From assembly GCA_030016715.1 (NCBI GenBank), contig JASEJD010000005.1:62001-126000 (forward strand): a stretch of DNA of 64,000 bases. The letters run 5' to 3'. The DNA comes from Methanobacteriaceae archaeon (GTDB lineage Archaea > Methanobacteriota > Methanobacteria > Methanobacteriales > Methanobacteriaceae). Shown piece by piece: positions 39,521 to 49,620 of the stretch; position 1 is the stretch's first letter; every line of letters begins with the position of its first letter. The notes under the pieces are model-generated. The model searched no databases, was not told where the DNA came from, and worked only from the letters and a program-made list of their open reading frames with translations. Made by a program: the position numbers and the translations under genes.

Positions 39521-39647
39521 CCTCTATTTTTTATTACAAGTAACAAATAAAAATTAATAATAAATTGAACTTTAAATTTTATCTATTAATTTCTATTAAA
39601 TGAATACACGAAAAAACAACACTATAATATCAATTACAGGATTTTAT

Positions 39648-40229
39648 ATGAATATTAGAGAATTTATTAATGAATACTTTAAAATGAGCCGATATGTTGC
39701 TTTAGGCAGTCTTGATGGTATTTTAGCTGTTATGGGCGTTACCTTGGCAGCTAGTGGTATTGCATCTGTAGGAGATGCTAATATCCCCAACTATATCATA
39801 GGGCTTACTGGTCTTAGTGGAGGAATTGCCATAGCATTATCCAATGCATTCGGTTCTTTTGTTGGTGAAAGAGCTGAGGAAGTCCGTACACTGCGTGAAT
39901 TAGAACGTAAAATGGTCCGTGAGGAGGGGTCATTAGATGATACTCTTATACACCAGCAAGCTAAAAGAAGGATATATATGAGTATGATTACCCATGGGTT
40001 TTCCAGTTTCACTGGTGCATTTGTACCAGTTGTGCCTTTTTTATTTATTGGTGATAGATTAACTGCAGTAATTGCAACTGTTTGTTTTTGTTTCATAGCT
40101 CTTTCTGGACTGGGAATTTATCTGGGAAAAGTATCCAAGGAAAGCATCTTAAAGACCAGTATAGAAATCATAGCCATAGGAATATTCATCTCACTTGTAA
40201 GTTTCTTTATTGGAGGAGGGCATGGTTAA
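39648..40229 (+). CDS. VIT1/CCC1 family (TIGR00267-type) membrane protein
   Basis: 193 aa from ATG 39648, which follows AGGATTTT; an ATG at 39600 has no ribosome binding site. Helices at about 20-45, 50-70, 120-150 and 165-190 and the family motif GSLDGILAVMGVTLAASG. Relatives transport iron or manganese into vacuoles; the prokaryotic members may be metal exporters. A charged loop (ERAEEVRTLRELERKM) with several Glu lies in the middle and could bind metal. Confidence 0.85.
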   Translation: MNIREFINEYFKMSRYVALGSLDGILAVMGVTLAASGIASVGDANIPNYIIGLTGLSGGIAIALSNAFGSFVGERAEEVRTLRELERKMVREEGSLDDTLIHQQAKRRIYMSMITHGFSSFTGAFVPVVPFLFIGDRLTAVIATVCFCFIALSGLGIYLGKVSKESILKTSIEIIAIGIFISLVSFFIGGGHG

Positions 40230-40253
40230 TTTCTATAAAAGTTTTGAATTTTT

Positions 40254-41102
40254 TTAAAAGTCAAGATCTATACCATAAACTTTCTCCACATTATCTACAT
40301 GTATTTTATTGGCATCATCAATGCTTAATATCCCTTTCCTTATCAAGTCATTGGTTCTTCTTGGAACTGTTTTTGGACCCAAAACTGCACCTGGACGACT
40401 TAAATCATCCAGATAATCGGTTTCCATTAAAAACCTATTACCCTTCTTTATTCCTTCTAAAATCACATTTTTAGTGGCTATTAAAGATGGAGTTAGACCA
40501 TAATTTTCTTTTTCATCCACATATGGTCCTGAAAAATGCTTAATAACCTTATAACTTTTTAGGTTACTTTCAGTGGCCATTTTAGCAAATTCTTCAAACT
40601 CCTTTTTAGTAGCAGTTTCAGTGTGCAGCTGCACCGCACAATCTGCATCATGTGCAAGATCCATAACATATTTTATAAGATTATTATGAATTTTCAGTTC
40701 TTCTGAACTAACCTGGTAATGTGGACGTCCAATTTCACCAATACCAATAGCTTCACCATCTTCTACAAGTTTATACGCAGTTTTTAAGGCATCTTGTATC
40801 TTTTCTTCAGCAATAGGCAAACTAACTCTATTTCTTATAAGTCTTGATAGCTCTGCTGGATGAACACCCACAATGGGATAGGCCTTTATGGAGGTATTAT
40901 CATTTATTTCCTTTGTATAATTAATAACTAAATCCATGGCCTCCTTATATGTACATGTTTCACTAATAGTCCAGGTAGGCTTGTTAGGAATAATCATAAC
41001 ATTTCCACCGGATCTTTCGAATTTCTTGGCAACTATTACTGGTCCATCCCCATTATAAGGATCCACATGGATATGGTTATCAGTTACAAATACTTCTTTC
41101 AT
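40254..41102 (-). CDS. TatD-like metal-dependent hydrolase (archaeal COG1831)
   Basis: 282 aa TIM-barrel amidohydrolase. Metal ligands are visible in DNHIHVDPYNG (HXH), GEIGRPH, VQLHTETAT, KHFSG and METDYLDD. Homologues act as nucleases or hydrolases; the archaeal group has no firm function. AGGTGGT precedes ATG. The gene is monocistronic and convergent with the VIT1-like gene. Confidence 0.88.
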   Translation of the reverse strand: MKEVFVTDNHIHVDPYNGDGPVIVAKKFERSGGNVMIIPNKPTWTISETCTYKEAMDLVINYTKEINDNTSIKAYPIVGVHPAELSRLIRNRVSLPIAEEKIQDALKTAYKLVEDGEAIGIGEIGRPHYQVSSEELKIHNNLIKYVMDLAHDADCAVQLHTETATKKEFEEFAKMATESNLKSYKVIKHFSGPYVDEKENYGLTPSLIATKNVILEGIKKGNRFLMETDYLDDLSRPGAVLGPKTVPRRTNDLIRKGILSIDDANKIHVDNVEKVYGIDLDF

Positions 41103-41460
41103 TTAATACCACCTAATTCTATAGATATTCGAAATAAAAAAGTATATAAATTAATTCCAGTTTTCAATGTTATATTATAAAATTATATATCAAATCTTTT
41201 TTAATAATAAAATAAAAAAATTATGTATTATTATTAAGAACTTTATCATCATTAATTAGAATCTTAATAAATAATTCGTGTTAAGGTTATCATGCAAATG
41301 ATAAGACCATTAACCAAGTTTTTAATCCATAAATCTATTTTTAAAATCTAGTTATAATAAATAGGATAAGGGAATGTTATTGAATTTTCAAAATATTTTC
41401 CAATTTTTTAATGGTACTTTAAATAATTGAAGAATACAAAAGGCCTATAAATTTGGGGGA
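41103..41460. other. Intergenic region with a 12-14 bp hairpin
   Basis: 358 bases between two minus-strand genes with no ORF seen. The clear feature is a hairpin at 41280-41314: TTATCAT (41287-41293), loop GCAA, ATGATAA (41298-41304), extended by GTTAAGG with CCATTAAC (41280-41286 and 41307-41314) across a GA bulge. On the plus strand a T5 run follows at 41319-41323. Could be a small RNA, a terminator or an operator. Confidence 0.55.
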
Positions 41461-41811
41461 TTAGTTATGTTGAATTAGCGCAATTCTAGCACCATTAGGA
41501 TCCTCTATAAACGCAAGAAGTCCAACTGTTATTGGAGTTGGCTCCATTATGACTTTAACACCCTTAGATTTAAGTTCTTTAATCTTAGTGTTTATGTCTT
41601 CAACCTCTATTCCTATTGAAAAAAGTCCCGGTTTATCTACCGGATTTTTAATAATTTCCACCATAGTATCCCCTTCACCTTTTAATAAGGTGATATTTCC
41701 TTCTGGTCCCAGATCATATTTACTATCAATTTCAAATCCCATGACGTCTGTATAGAACTTTATTGATTCACTCATATCCTCAACTATGATGGTGATGTAT
41801 TTAATTTTCAT
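41461..41811 (-). CDS. Glyoxalase/VOC family protein
   Basis: 116 aa with two beta-alpha-beta-beta-beta modules: [20 protein letters not shown] and [20 protein letters not shown], ending [20 protein letters not shown]. The vicinal-oxygen-chelate fold can hold lyases, dioxygenases or resistance proteins. The H/E metal pattern of true glyoxalase I is not complete here, so the enzyme activity is open. GGTGAGAAT precedes ATG. Confidence 0.85.
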   Translation of the reverse strand: MKIKYITIIVEDMSESIKFYTDVMGFEIDSKYDLGPEGNITLLKGEGDTMVEIIKNPVDKPGLFSIGIEVEDINTKIKELKSKGVKVIMEPTPITVGLLAFIEDPNGARIALIQHN

Positions 41812-41967
41812 AATATTCTCACCATATCTTGATAAATAACTTCTTTTTAATGAATGTTACTATTTTAAATCATGGAACAAAAAAATATAGATTATCAAAT
41901 CTAATTGTAATTATTAAGAACTAAAAAAGTTTTATTTTGAAAGATACCTTAAATTTTATTAAAAAAT

Positions 41968-41979
41968 TATATTTATAAC
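41968..41979 (+). promoter_or_regulatory. TATA box of candidate RNA gene
   Basis: TTATATTTATAA on the plus strand, about 25-30 bases before the start of the paired element at 42003. Spacing fits an archaeal promoter producing an RNA that starts right before the first stem. Confidence 0.45.
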
Positions 41980-41999
41980 ACTGAATTAATAATTAGAAT

Positions 42000-42130
42000 A
42001 ATTAATGTCCTCCAGGGATTAAATTATATGTGGGAGTAGGTTATAGCAAAAACATAAACCCCTGGAAGTGACATTATGGCCCCTATGCTAGATTGATACA
42101 TAGGTATCTATATTATCTGGATATACCCTA
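42000..42130 (+). ncRNA. Candidate structured RNA (new or unassigned)
   Basis: Long-range stem: TAATGTC (42003-42009) pairs with GACATTA (42070-42076) and TCCAGGG (42011-42017) with CCCTGGA (42060-42066), separated by a small bulge. Inside, ATGT (42028-42031) pairs ACAT (42052-42055). A second hairpin CCTATG (42082-42087) / CATAGG (42099-42104) follows. GGTAT (42103-42107) could instead pair ATACC (42123-42127), mutually exclusive with it. GC content is far above the surroundings. It lies between a TATA box and the separate promoter of the next gene. It does not match riboswitch, SRP, RNase P or tRNA patterns I know. Confidence 0.5.
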
Positions 42131-42164
42131 ATATAAATTTTACCATTTTCACTAAATTTAATTC

Positions 42165-42174
42165 TTTATATAAT
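42165..42174 (+). promoter_or_regulatory. TATA box of the pseudomurein endopeptidase-like gene
   Basis: TTTATATAAT about 90-100 bases before the proposed start at 42265. Predicted transcription start near 42198, leader of about 65 bases with GGGGGAT as ribosome binding site. Its presence suggests the RNA element upstream is a separate unit. Confidence 0.45.
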
Positions 42175-42264
42175 GATAATATTGAAAAGTATTATTACCA
42201 ATACAGAAATTAATGAAATATAAATATAACTATAAATATAAATTCTCATAATGGGGGATTAAAA

Positions 42265-43563
42265 ATTAAGGTTTTAAAAATTTCTTTAATTATATTTTTT
42301 GTTACAGCATCTATATTACTTATTGATTCTAGTTATGCAAAAGAAGAAATAATAGTTGTTGATGGGTCAAATGAGCCGGTTTACACAGCATCGGGAGAGA
42401 TTTCTACTAATGGAGATCCTATAGAAGAGGAAGAACCAGAACCTCCTTTAGAGATTACTCGATCTGAAATCCTAGAATGTGCATCTCTATTTTCTTATTA
42501 TTATAGAAGGGATAATAAATTTCCAACCTACGTTACCATAAGTCGTGGAAGCGAAAAAATTGTGGTAAATCGTTCACAGTTCATCCATTTGTCCAGCAGT
42601 TTTATTACTACAAATAATCCAACTATCAGTCTAATTGCTCTTAAAAATCTTCCATGTAGCTCTAAAACATCCAAATATATTCGTATTTATCCAGCCAACT
42701 ATTATAAGATTTCCCAACGCACCACAGATCATATAGTGACCTATAACAGTGCACCTTATTTAGTAAAGATTGGCACTAGAAACATATATTATCTGGACCT
42801 CTTAGAGATTTACACTGAAATGTTGGTTTATTACAATTATAATAACAAATATCCTGATTATGTAAGTATTGGCAAGCTAAATAAGCTTCCTAAAATTAAT
42901 TCAGCATATGTAGATAATCAGATTTCAAAATATAGTTACAGAAAATATTTGTACAGAAAAAAGCTTTCCAGTATAAACTATTACATCAAAAGAACCAGGA
43001 ATATGAAACGTATAAGAAGCCTTAGATCTTCTTATAACTATTACTATAAGAAGTATCAATATGTATCAAAACTTTTAGCATATTATTACAAAAAGAAAAG
43101 TTCCCCTTGGTATGTTCCAAAAGATTATAGGATTTATCTAACAAAAACACGTAATTGTCAAGTTAATGATTACAGAATTATTGCACAAACCTTAATATTA
43201 TCTGAATTAACTCCTTATGAAACAGCTGATAATCTGTTTACATATGTCAGAGATATTTGTAAGTATACTTTTTATTATAACACTCGTTATGGTGCAATAA
43301 ACACATTAAAAATAAAAAAGGCTAACTGTATTGATCAAGCCCATTTACTCATTGCAATGGCCCGTTCTGTTGGGATTCCAGCCCGATACCGCCATGCACA
43401 TTGTAAATTTTCCACTATGACAGTGGGCCATATCTGGGCGCAACTGTACATAAATGGACGATGGTACACTGCAGATCCAACCAGTTACCGTAACACATTA
43501 GGAAAACAAAATAATTGTAAAATATTGTATTGGAAAGGGAGATATTTAGCTCTACCCTTTTAA
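42265..43563 (+). CDS. Secreted pseudomurein-binding/transglutaminase-like endopeptidase, ATT start
   Basis: 432 aa if started at ATT 42265, 7 bases after GGGGGA. This gives a textbook signal peptide (KVLKISLIIFFVTASILL, ending SSYA). No ATG, GTG or TTG is in frame before 42562, which would delete the signal peptide and first repeat. Two pseudomurein-binding-like motifs: ILECASLFSYYYRRDNKFP (residues about 70-90) and IYTEMLVYYNYNNKYP (about 182-197). C-terminal transglutaminase fold with the triad C355 (NCIDQAHLL), H389 (GHIWAQLY) and D404 (WYTADPTS). Resembles phage/host pseudomurein endoisopeptidases PeiW and PeiP; probably cuts or remodels the cell wall. Tyrosine/lysine-rich middle. Confidence 0.85.
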   Translation: MKVLKISLIIFFVTASILLIDSSYAKEEIIVVDGSNEPVYTASGEISTNGDPIEEEEPEPPLEITRSEILECASLFSYYYRRDNKFPTYVTISRGSEKIVVNRSQFIHLSSSFITTNNPTISLIALKNLPCSSKTSKYIRIYPANYYKISQRTTDHIVTYNSAPYLVKIGTRNIYYLDLLEIYTEMLVYYNYNNKYPDYVSIGKLNKLPKINSAYVDNQISKYSYRKYLYRKKLSSINYYIKRTRNMKRIRSLRSSYNYYYKKYQYVSKLLAYYYKKKSSPWYVPKDYRIYLTKTRNCQVNDYRIIAQTLILSELTPYETADNLFTYVRDICKYTFYYNTRYGAINTLKIKKANCIDQAHLLIAMARSVGIPARYRHAHCKFSTMTVGHIWAQLYINGRWYTADPTSYRNTLGKQNNCKILYWKGRYLALPF

Positions 43564-43623
43564 TTATCTCTTTTTAATCATTTAAATAAATTTTTTTAAT
43601 ACATAAATTGCCTAGTTTAAAAA

Positions 43624-44322
43624 TTAAATATAACTTCTTTTATCCTGCTTTGTATTACAAGAAACTCCTCTTATTTTCTTTTTAGGTTCTATTGCACCCA
43701 TCTTTTCCAGTACTTCGTTATAATCTACTTTTGTATTTATGCATCCATCTTTAAGTAATGGAACTCCTTGGCATGAAAAATTTGAAAGCTTCATCATGGC
43801 CAGGTTCAAGTCTTGATAACATGCCACCCCTAAAACCGCTTTGAACTTGTTTTTTTCAGCGATTTTTTTTAGAAAAGTTGATCCAGGAATTATGAAAACT
43901 TTGTAACCCATGTTTTCTCCCTTTTTCTTTAATGGGCCAATAACACATCGGTTACAATCTGTACACTTCAAACCTGAAGAATCAAGTTTTGCTTCACAAT
44001 CAGCATTTCTAAGACAATGAGGAAGTATTAACAATCTTTCACCTGGTTCTGAATTCTCAAAAGCTTTTTTATTTACCTTATTTCTTACTTCAACCCCTAT
44101 TTGATCTACAATTTTTTCTTCTAATCCCAGATTTTCTGAGAATTTTTTAAAAGGACCATAAAACATATCTAGGGTAAAAAGTAGGAGTTTGGGAAATATC
44201 AGCCTGTTTTGTCTTATCAAAATCTTTCCTAGAATTAAAGATAGTGATAAAAGCAGTATTATCACTATACCTGCGATGAAAATTAATTGTCCAATTATTT
44301 GGTAAAAATCATACATTATCAT
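43624..44322 (-). CDS. DUF116 family membrane-anchored cysteine protein
   Basis: 232 aa. One or two N-terminal helices (about 8-33), then the DUF116 core with [47 protein letters not shown] and LLKDGCINT. The conserved cysteines could bind an iron-sulfur cluster. Function unknown; widespread in methanogens and some bacteria. Start ATG 44322 or 44316. Confidence 0.87.
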   Translation of the reverse strand: MIMYDFYQIIGQLIFIAGIVIILLLSLSLILGKILIRQNRLIFPKLLLFTLDMFYGPFKKFSENLGLEEKIVDQIGVEVRNKVNKKAFENSEPGERLLILPHCLRNADCEAKLDSSGLKCTDCNRCVIGPLKKKGENMGYKVFIIPGSTFLKKIAEKNKFKAVLGVACYQDLNLAMMKLSNFSCQGVPLLKDGCINTKVDYNEVLEKMGAIEPKKKIRGVSCNTKQDKRSYI

Positions 44323-44502
44323 ACTAATCTCGTTAATTTAGTTCAAATATTACATATGCATTTTTAAATATTAAAAATCAACAAACCGTTATATTTAATT
44401 TATTCTAAGCACTATTTAAGTTTTTAAAATTAATCATTTTTTCATAAATAATAATAATAATTAGTTAAAAGATATTGTCACACTATTAATAGAATAAAAT
44501 AA

Positions 44503-44961
44503 CTAAGATATTCCATCTTCTTGGATAATAGATTTCTTATCTTTCAATTTCTCTAATGATCTTTCTGTTGTGTTTCTAACATGAGCTTCTTTATCAAAGA
44601 GAAAAGGCAAGATCAGATCAGTTACCTCTTTACCTCCCAGTTTTACCAGAGCTTCTATAGCACTGCATCGAACCACCCAAGAATCATCTTTAAGATAATC
44701 AGTAATATGAGGAATAGAATCTTTATCACCGATATATGCTAATGATTGAATGGAAACAGCTCTTACAGCCCAAAATGGATCATTTAATATACCTAGAAGA
44801 GATTCAACAGAGCTCTTGCCAGGTATATATCGCAGGGCCTCGGCAGCTTCTTTACGGATATAATCATTATTGCTTTGAAGTGCTAATTTCAAGCCCTTTA
44901 AGTCCCTGTCCCATTTCATGTTTTCAATGTCAATAAGTGATATATCCTTTTTTTTGTTCAT
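44503..44961 (-). CDS. HEAT-repeat protein
   Basis: 152 aa of about four HEAT repeats, such as YIRKEAAEALRYIPGKSSVE, FWAVRAVSIQSLAYIGDKDS and WVVRCSAIEALVKLGGKE. A protein-binding solenoid of unknown partner. The start is ATG 44961 preceded by GGTTGG; a TTG at 44970 is part of that stretch. It is 32 bases... after the next minus-strand gene (45002), so the three genes from 45600 down are likely one transcript. Confidence 0.85.
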   Translation of the reverse strand: MNKKKDISLIDIENMKWDRDLKGLKLALQSNNDYIRKEAAEALRYIPGKSSVESLLGILNDPFWAVRAVSIQSLAYIGDKDSIPHITDYLKDDSWVVRCSAIEALVKLGGKEVTDLILPFLFDKEAHVRNTTERSLEKLKDKKSIIQEDGIS

Positions 44962-45444
44962 TCCAACCAACTACCCAGATCTTAGGAAAATTAATAATCA
45001 ATTAAATTTTTTCTATTTTATAGTTTGAATTTTGACCAATTACTTCTAAACCATCTTGGCTGGAATAAATTTCAGTACCTGACAAGTCATCACCAGAGCA
45101 TAATATATCTTGTTCTGGATGAGTTCCGGGAACAATGTCACAGCTAAGACGTATATGATCTCCAGTGGCCACCACCATTTTAAGTCTCTGGGAAGTGGGA
45201 TGATTTTCTGGTAGAACAATTATGGGGGTTTGTATTTCTTTTATAAGAAAAATTAATCCTTTAATACCTTTTTCTATTTTTTTTCCAGTATCAAATGCAG
45301 AAACAACAATCAGATCATGAGGTTCTAAGAACTGCACTATTTCCTCTTTATCAGGCATTCCAATATATAAAAGGAGATTCTGGGATGCTTTGGAAATCCC
45401 AACAGTACTACTTTTTCCTAATAAAAAAAAGACATGGTCTTCAT

Positions 45445-45600
<156 letters not shown>

Positions 45601-45857
45601 CATACATCACCATTAATATATTATATTTTAGTGATTATTTATTTTTTTTGTATTCAATTGTTTAATATTTTGTTTTGGTATTAATAATTAAAAATAATGT
45701 AGTTCTTAACAACAAATTTATACTTAATTAAAGGGAATATAATTTCTAATGTATTAATTAACATCATATTTAATTCAAAAATGTATTAACTTAAAAAAAT
45801 AGTAAGAACTAGAAAAATTAATAAAAGTGGATTATTTTTTTAAAAACGGTGAGAATA

Positions 45858-47786
45858 TTGAAAAATCTTGTTTTCCCATTTAGTGCAATCGTAGGACAGG
45901 AAAATATTAAAAAAGCTTTGATTCTAAATGCTATAAATCCATCAATTGGCGGAGTTTTAATAAAAGGTGATAAAGGAACCGGTAAGACCACCGCTGTAAG
46001 GGCTCTGGCTGACCTTCTTCCCTCCATGGAAGTAGTTAAAGGATGTCCCTTTTATTGTGATCCAGCAGAAGAAAATTCCATGTGTGAAACATGTAAATCA
46101 GGTGAGATTGAAATAGAAAAACATAAAATGAGGGTAATAGAACTGCCCCTAGGTTCTACCGAGGATAGGGTGGTAGGATCAATCAACATTGAAAAAGCTC
46201 TTAAAGAAGGAATAAAATCTTTAGAACCAGGAATTTTAGCTGAAGCTAATCGGAATATTCTCTATGTAGATGAAATCAATTTATTGGATGATCATTTAGT
46301 TGACGTTTTGCTTGATGCTGCCGCATATGGTGTTAATATAGTAGAAAGGGAAGGAATATCCTTAAGTCACCCCTCTAAATTCATACTGGTAGGCACTATG
46401 AATCCTGCAGAAGGAGAACTTCGACCCCAGTTATCTGACCGTATAGGTCTCCATATAAATGTCGAGACTATAAGGGATATTGATGATCGAATAAAGATTA
46501 TGAAAAGACGGGAAGAATTTGAAAAAGATCCTAAAACTTTCATTGAAAGCTTTAAAGAGGATCAACAAAAAATTCTAAACAGCATCTTAAAAGCCCGTGA
46601 AATTCTCTTAAAAGTAAGAATTTCAGATGAGTTAATGGAATTAATTGCCCGGATATGTGTTGAAGCAGGTGTAGATGGACATCGTGCTGATATTGCTATT
46701 TTGAAGGCAGCTAAAACAATAGCTGCTTATAATAATCGAATAGATGTAAATTTAGATGATTTAGAAGAGGCTGCACTATTGGTACTGGGCCATAGATTGC
46801 AGAATAAATCTTTTGATAAAAAAGAAATCGATAAAAAGGTGAAAGACGCCTCCGATGATATGGAAAAAAAAGAAAAGGATAAAAAAAAAATTACTTCAAA
46901 TAAAACAGAAAATAATAGTGGAAAAAAGGGAATGCAACTAAAAACATTGAAACATGAAGAAAAAATTCCTGATAAGGATGAACAGGATGTGGATATAAAA
47001 AAATTGCTTAAACTGAAAGGTAAAAAAAAGAAGAGGCTTTATGGACAGAGGATGGATTCAAAAACAGAGAAAGGTAAATATATCAAAAGTAAAATTCCCA
47101 AAGTTTCCTCTAAAGATATAGCAATCGATGCAACTCTAAGGGCTGCTGCAGTCAGATCAAATGGAGATTTGAAGGTTGAGGGTGAAGATCTCCGCGAAAA
47201 GATCAGAAAACATGGTGCTAGGGCTTCCATTGTACTGGTTGTTGATATAAGCGGATCAATGTTCTCTGATAGAAAAGCAAACCGAGTAAAAGGCATACTT
47301 GAATCCATTATTCAGGATAGCAATAGACATAATGATAAAATCAGTGTTATAGGATTTAAGGGTAAGGATGCTGAGGTAATAATACCTACCACCAAGAGAG
47401 CTACTGCTTTTAAGGATATAGTAAAAAATATTAGTGTTGGAGGTACAACACCAATGGCGGCAGGGTTGAAAAAGGGACTGGAAATTCTTAAATCTGAGAA
47501 GAAAAAGGAAGAATTTATCCCATTAATGGTAGTATTAACAGATGGAATGCCTAATGTTGCTCTTGATAAAGATCCTTCCCGTGATTCATTAAAATTAGCA
47601 CAAAATTTAAAGGAAAATTATTTTCATACCATTGTAATAAATTTTGAAAAAACTGTGACAATGGGCCGCAATTTCAATATGGAATTTGCACTGGCATCAG
47701 GTGGACGATACTATGAATTGGAAGACCTGGAAAATCCTGGTTCACTGGTATCAAGGATACTGGACTATGAGAGAAAATTCATTTAA
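45858..47786 (+). CDS. Magnesium/cobalt chelatase-type protein: AAA+ (ChlI) and VWA (ChlD) fusion
   Basis: 642 aa from TTG 45858 after GGTGAG (a GTG at 45849 is inside that site). N-terminal ChlI-like AAA+ domain: [15 protein letters not shown], Walker [48 protein letters not shown] long Lys/Glu-rich linker (about 320-410) leads to a VWA domain with [19 protein letters not shown] and [10 protein letters not shown]. Such fusions power CobN-type chelatases inserting Co or Mg; in methanogens probably cobalt insertion for corrinoids or a related task. No CobN is in the window. Confidence 0.9.
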   Translation: MKNLVFPFSAIVGQENIKKALILNAINPSIGGVLIKGDKGTGKTTAVRALADLLPSMEVVKGCPFYCDPAEENSMCETCKSGEIEIEKHKMRVIELPLGSTEDRVVGSINIEKALKEGIKSLEPGILAEANRNILYVDEINLLDDHLVDVLLDAAAYGVNIVEREGISLSHPSKFILVGTMNPAEGELRPQLSDRIGLHINVETIRDIDDRIKIMKRREEFEKDPKTFIESFKEDQQKILNSILKAREILLKVRISDELMELIARICVEAGVDGHRADIAILKAAKTIAAYNNRIDVNLDDLEEAALLVLGHRLQNKSFDKKEIDKKVKDASDDMEKKEKDKKKITSNKTENNSGKKGMQLKTLKHEEKIPDKDEQDVDIKKLLKLKGKKKKRLYGQRMDSKTEKGKYIKSKIPKVSSKDIAIDATLRAAAVRSNGDLKVEGEDLREKIRKHGARASIVLVVDISGSMFSDRKANRVKGILESIIQDSNRHNDKISVIGFKGKDAEVIIPTTKRATAFKDIVKNISVGGTTPMAAGLKKGLEILKSEKKKEEFIPLMVVLTDGMPNVALDKDPSRDSLKLAQNLKENYFHTIVINFEKTVTMGRNFNMEFALASGGRYYELEDLENPGSLVSRILDYERKFI

Positions 47787-47954
47787 TCAAAATGGGGATA
47801 CTTTACAATAAAAGAAACTCCATAAGGGAATAATATGCTAATTTTAAATAGTAAATGGATAGGTTTAAATAAGGTAATATTATATTTAAATTATTAGTTT
47901 GTTGTTAACTATTTTTAAGTAATATTAGAGTGAGCATCCATTTAGAGAATATAT

Positions 47955-48464
47955 ATGAAAATTGTTGCTTATCATGCTGAACAGTGTGATCCTAAAAAGT
48001 GCACGACGATTAAACTGGCACGTAAAGATAAACTTAAAATAGTCAACCATCTAAATAGAATACCCAAAGGTGCAATAGTTTTAAATCCTTTCAGTGAAAA
48101 ATCAGTATCACGTGAAGATCAAAAAAATATTAAGGATAATGGACTTGTAGCCATTGATTGTTCATGGAAGAAAGTAGAAAGAACTTCATTCATGTTCAAA
48201 ACAGCAAAATATCATAGATCACTTCCATATTTAGTTGCATCCAACCCCACCAACTATGGTCGTCCCTGCATACTATCCACTGCAGAGGCAATTGCAGCAA
48301 CTTTTTATATAGTTGGATTTAAAAATATTGCTGTTGAAATTATGTCCCAGTTTAAGTGGGGACCTCATTTTCTAAAGCTCAACCATGAGTTATTAGAAGC
48401 TTATTACCGTGCTGAAAATAGTATGGAAGTAGTTAAAATTCAAAATGAATTCATAGGAGGATAA
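47955..48464 (+). CDS. Tsr3-type rRNA aminocarboxypropyltransferase (DUF367)
   Basis: 169 aa. The eukaryotic homologue Tsr3 transfers the 3-amino-3-carboxypropyl group of SAM to a modified uridine in small-subunit rRNA. Family features: [57 protein letters not shown] and [16 protein letters not shown], and [11 protein letters not shown]. The stop is followed by the L40e start after 2 bases with GGAGG inside, a typical archaeal pairing with a ribosomal protein. Confidence 0.93.
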   Translation: MKIVAYHAEQCDPKKCTTIKLARKDKLKIVNHLNRIPKGAIVLNPFSEKSVSREDQKNIKDNGLVAIDCSWKKVERTSFMFKTAKYHRSLPYLVASNPTNYGRPCILSTAEAIAATFYIVGFKNIAVEIMSQFKWGPHFLKLNHELLEAYYRAENSMEVVKIQNEFIGG

Positions 48465-48466
48465 AC

Positions 48467-48613
48467 ATGGCTAGATTTGAAGAAGCTGAAAAAAGATTAT
48501 TCCAAATCAAAATATGCTTAAAATGTAACGCTCGAAACCCACCTACTGCAAAGGTATGCAGAAAATGTGGATATAAAGGCCTTAGATTTAAGGCTAAAGA
48601 GCCTAGAGGATAA
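48467..48613 (+). CDS. rpl40e: 50S ribosomal protein L40e
   Basis: 48 aa zinc-ribbon protein: [20 protein letters not shown], then [20 protein letters not shown] and RFKAKEPRG. Cysteine spacing and length fit archaeal L40e, which in eukaryotes is fused to ubiquitin. Start ATG 48467 with GGAGGATAA upstream, at the very end of the tsr3 gene. Confidence 0.96.
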   Translation: MARFEEAEKRLFQIKICLKCNARNPPTAKVCRKCGYKGLRFKAKEPRG

Positions 48614-48690
48614 ATAGATTTATGAGGAATGTAAAATCTTCCTCTAATCTTAATTATAATATTTTTTAACTATTTTTAAAGTGATTTAAA

Positions 48691-49419
48691 ATGAAAGTTG
48701 AAGATTTCATCAAATCAGCCCTTTATGAGGGAAAACTACATTTAACACTTATAGATCCTGATGAACAAGACCCAGAAACAGCTTTAAAAATTGCCCAGGA
48801 GGCAATTAAAGGCGGGACTCATGGAATAATGTTAGGTGGTTCCACAGCAGAAGCATCAGATCTTGATGATACTGCTAAAATACTACAAGAAAACATCGGA
48901 GTTCCTATTATACTCTTCCCTGGAAATACCAGTGGTGTAAGCAAATATGCCGACGCACTTTTTTTCATGAGCCTACTTAATTCTACCAATCCCTACTGGA
49001 TAATAGGAGCTCAAGCATTAGCTGCTCCAAATGTGAAAAAAATAGGTATTGAAACTCTCCCCATGGGTTACTTGGTAATTGAACCTGGCGGAACTGTAGG
49101 ATGGGTTGGTGATGCTAAATTAATACCCCGAAATAAGCCAGATCTGGCAGTGGCATATTCACTTGCAGCAGAGTTCATGGGAATGAAATTAATGTACCTT
49201 GAAGCAGGTTCAGGAGCTGGTGAACATGTACCCGTTGAAATGATCTCTAGGGTTAAGAAACTAACTGACATGATCCTAATTGTAGGTGGAGGAATTAGAA
49301 CTAAAGAAGATGCACAACGAGTCAGTGCAGCCGGTGCAGATATAATAGTTACCGGGACTGTGGTTGAAGATACTTCTGATGTTGAAAAATGTATAAAAGA
49401 AATAGTTTCTGTGATTTAA
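48691..49419 (+). CDS. Geranylgeranylglyceryl phosphate synthase
   Basis: 242 aa TIM barrel. Joins sn-glycerol-1-phosphate to geranylgeranyl diphosphate by the first ether bond of archaeal membrane lipids. Signature regions: HLTLIDPDEQDPE, GIMLGGSTAEAS, ILFPGNTSGVSKYADAL, LEAGSGAGEHVP and VGGGIRTKEDAQ (phosphate binding). AGTGATTTAAA precedes ATG. Follows rpl40e by 77 bases. Confidence 0.95.
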   Translation: MKVEDFIKSALYEGKLHLTLIDPDEQDPETALKIAQEAIKGGTHGIMLGGSTAEASDLDDTAKILQENIGVPIILFPGNTSGVSKYADALFFMSLLNSTNPYWIIGAQALAAPNVKKIGIETLPMGYLVIEPGGTVGWVGDAKLIPRNKPDLAVAYSLAAEFMGMKLMYLEAGSGAGEHVPVEMISRVKKLTDMILIVGGGIRTKEDAQRVSAAGADIIVTGTVVEDTSDVEKCIKEIVSVI

Positions 49420-49620
49420 ATTTAATGATTAAATCATAGAAATAGTTTTTTGACTTAAATCTGATAACTAAATAAAAATCTATTTGAAATTTCAATAACA
49501 CTCTTTTTAAATTACAATTTTTTATAATATTATCCCAAAATGTCAAATTTTTTTCCATAAATTTATTTTAGATAACAAGAATATAATACAATAAATTAAG
49601 GTTTATATTTAGGTGATAAT

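Noticed and set aside
42003-42076. H/ACA guide RNA reading of the structured element (ACA at 42071, about 15 bases after the inner stem)
   Set aside because: The ACA would be inside the outer TAATGTC/GACATTA stem, the inner stem is only 4 bp and no kink-turn or kink-loop is visible in the upper part.
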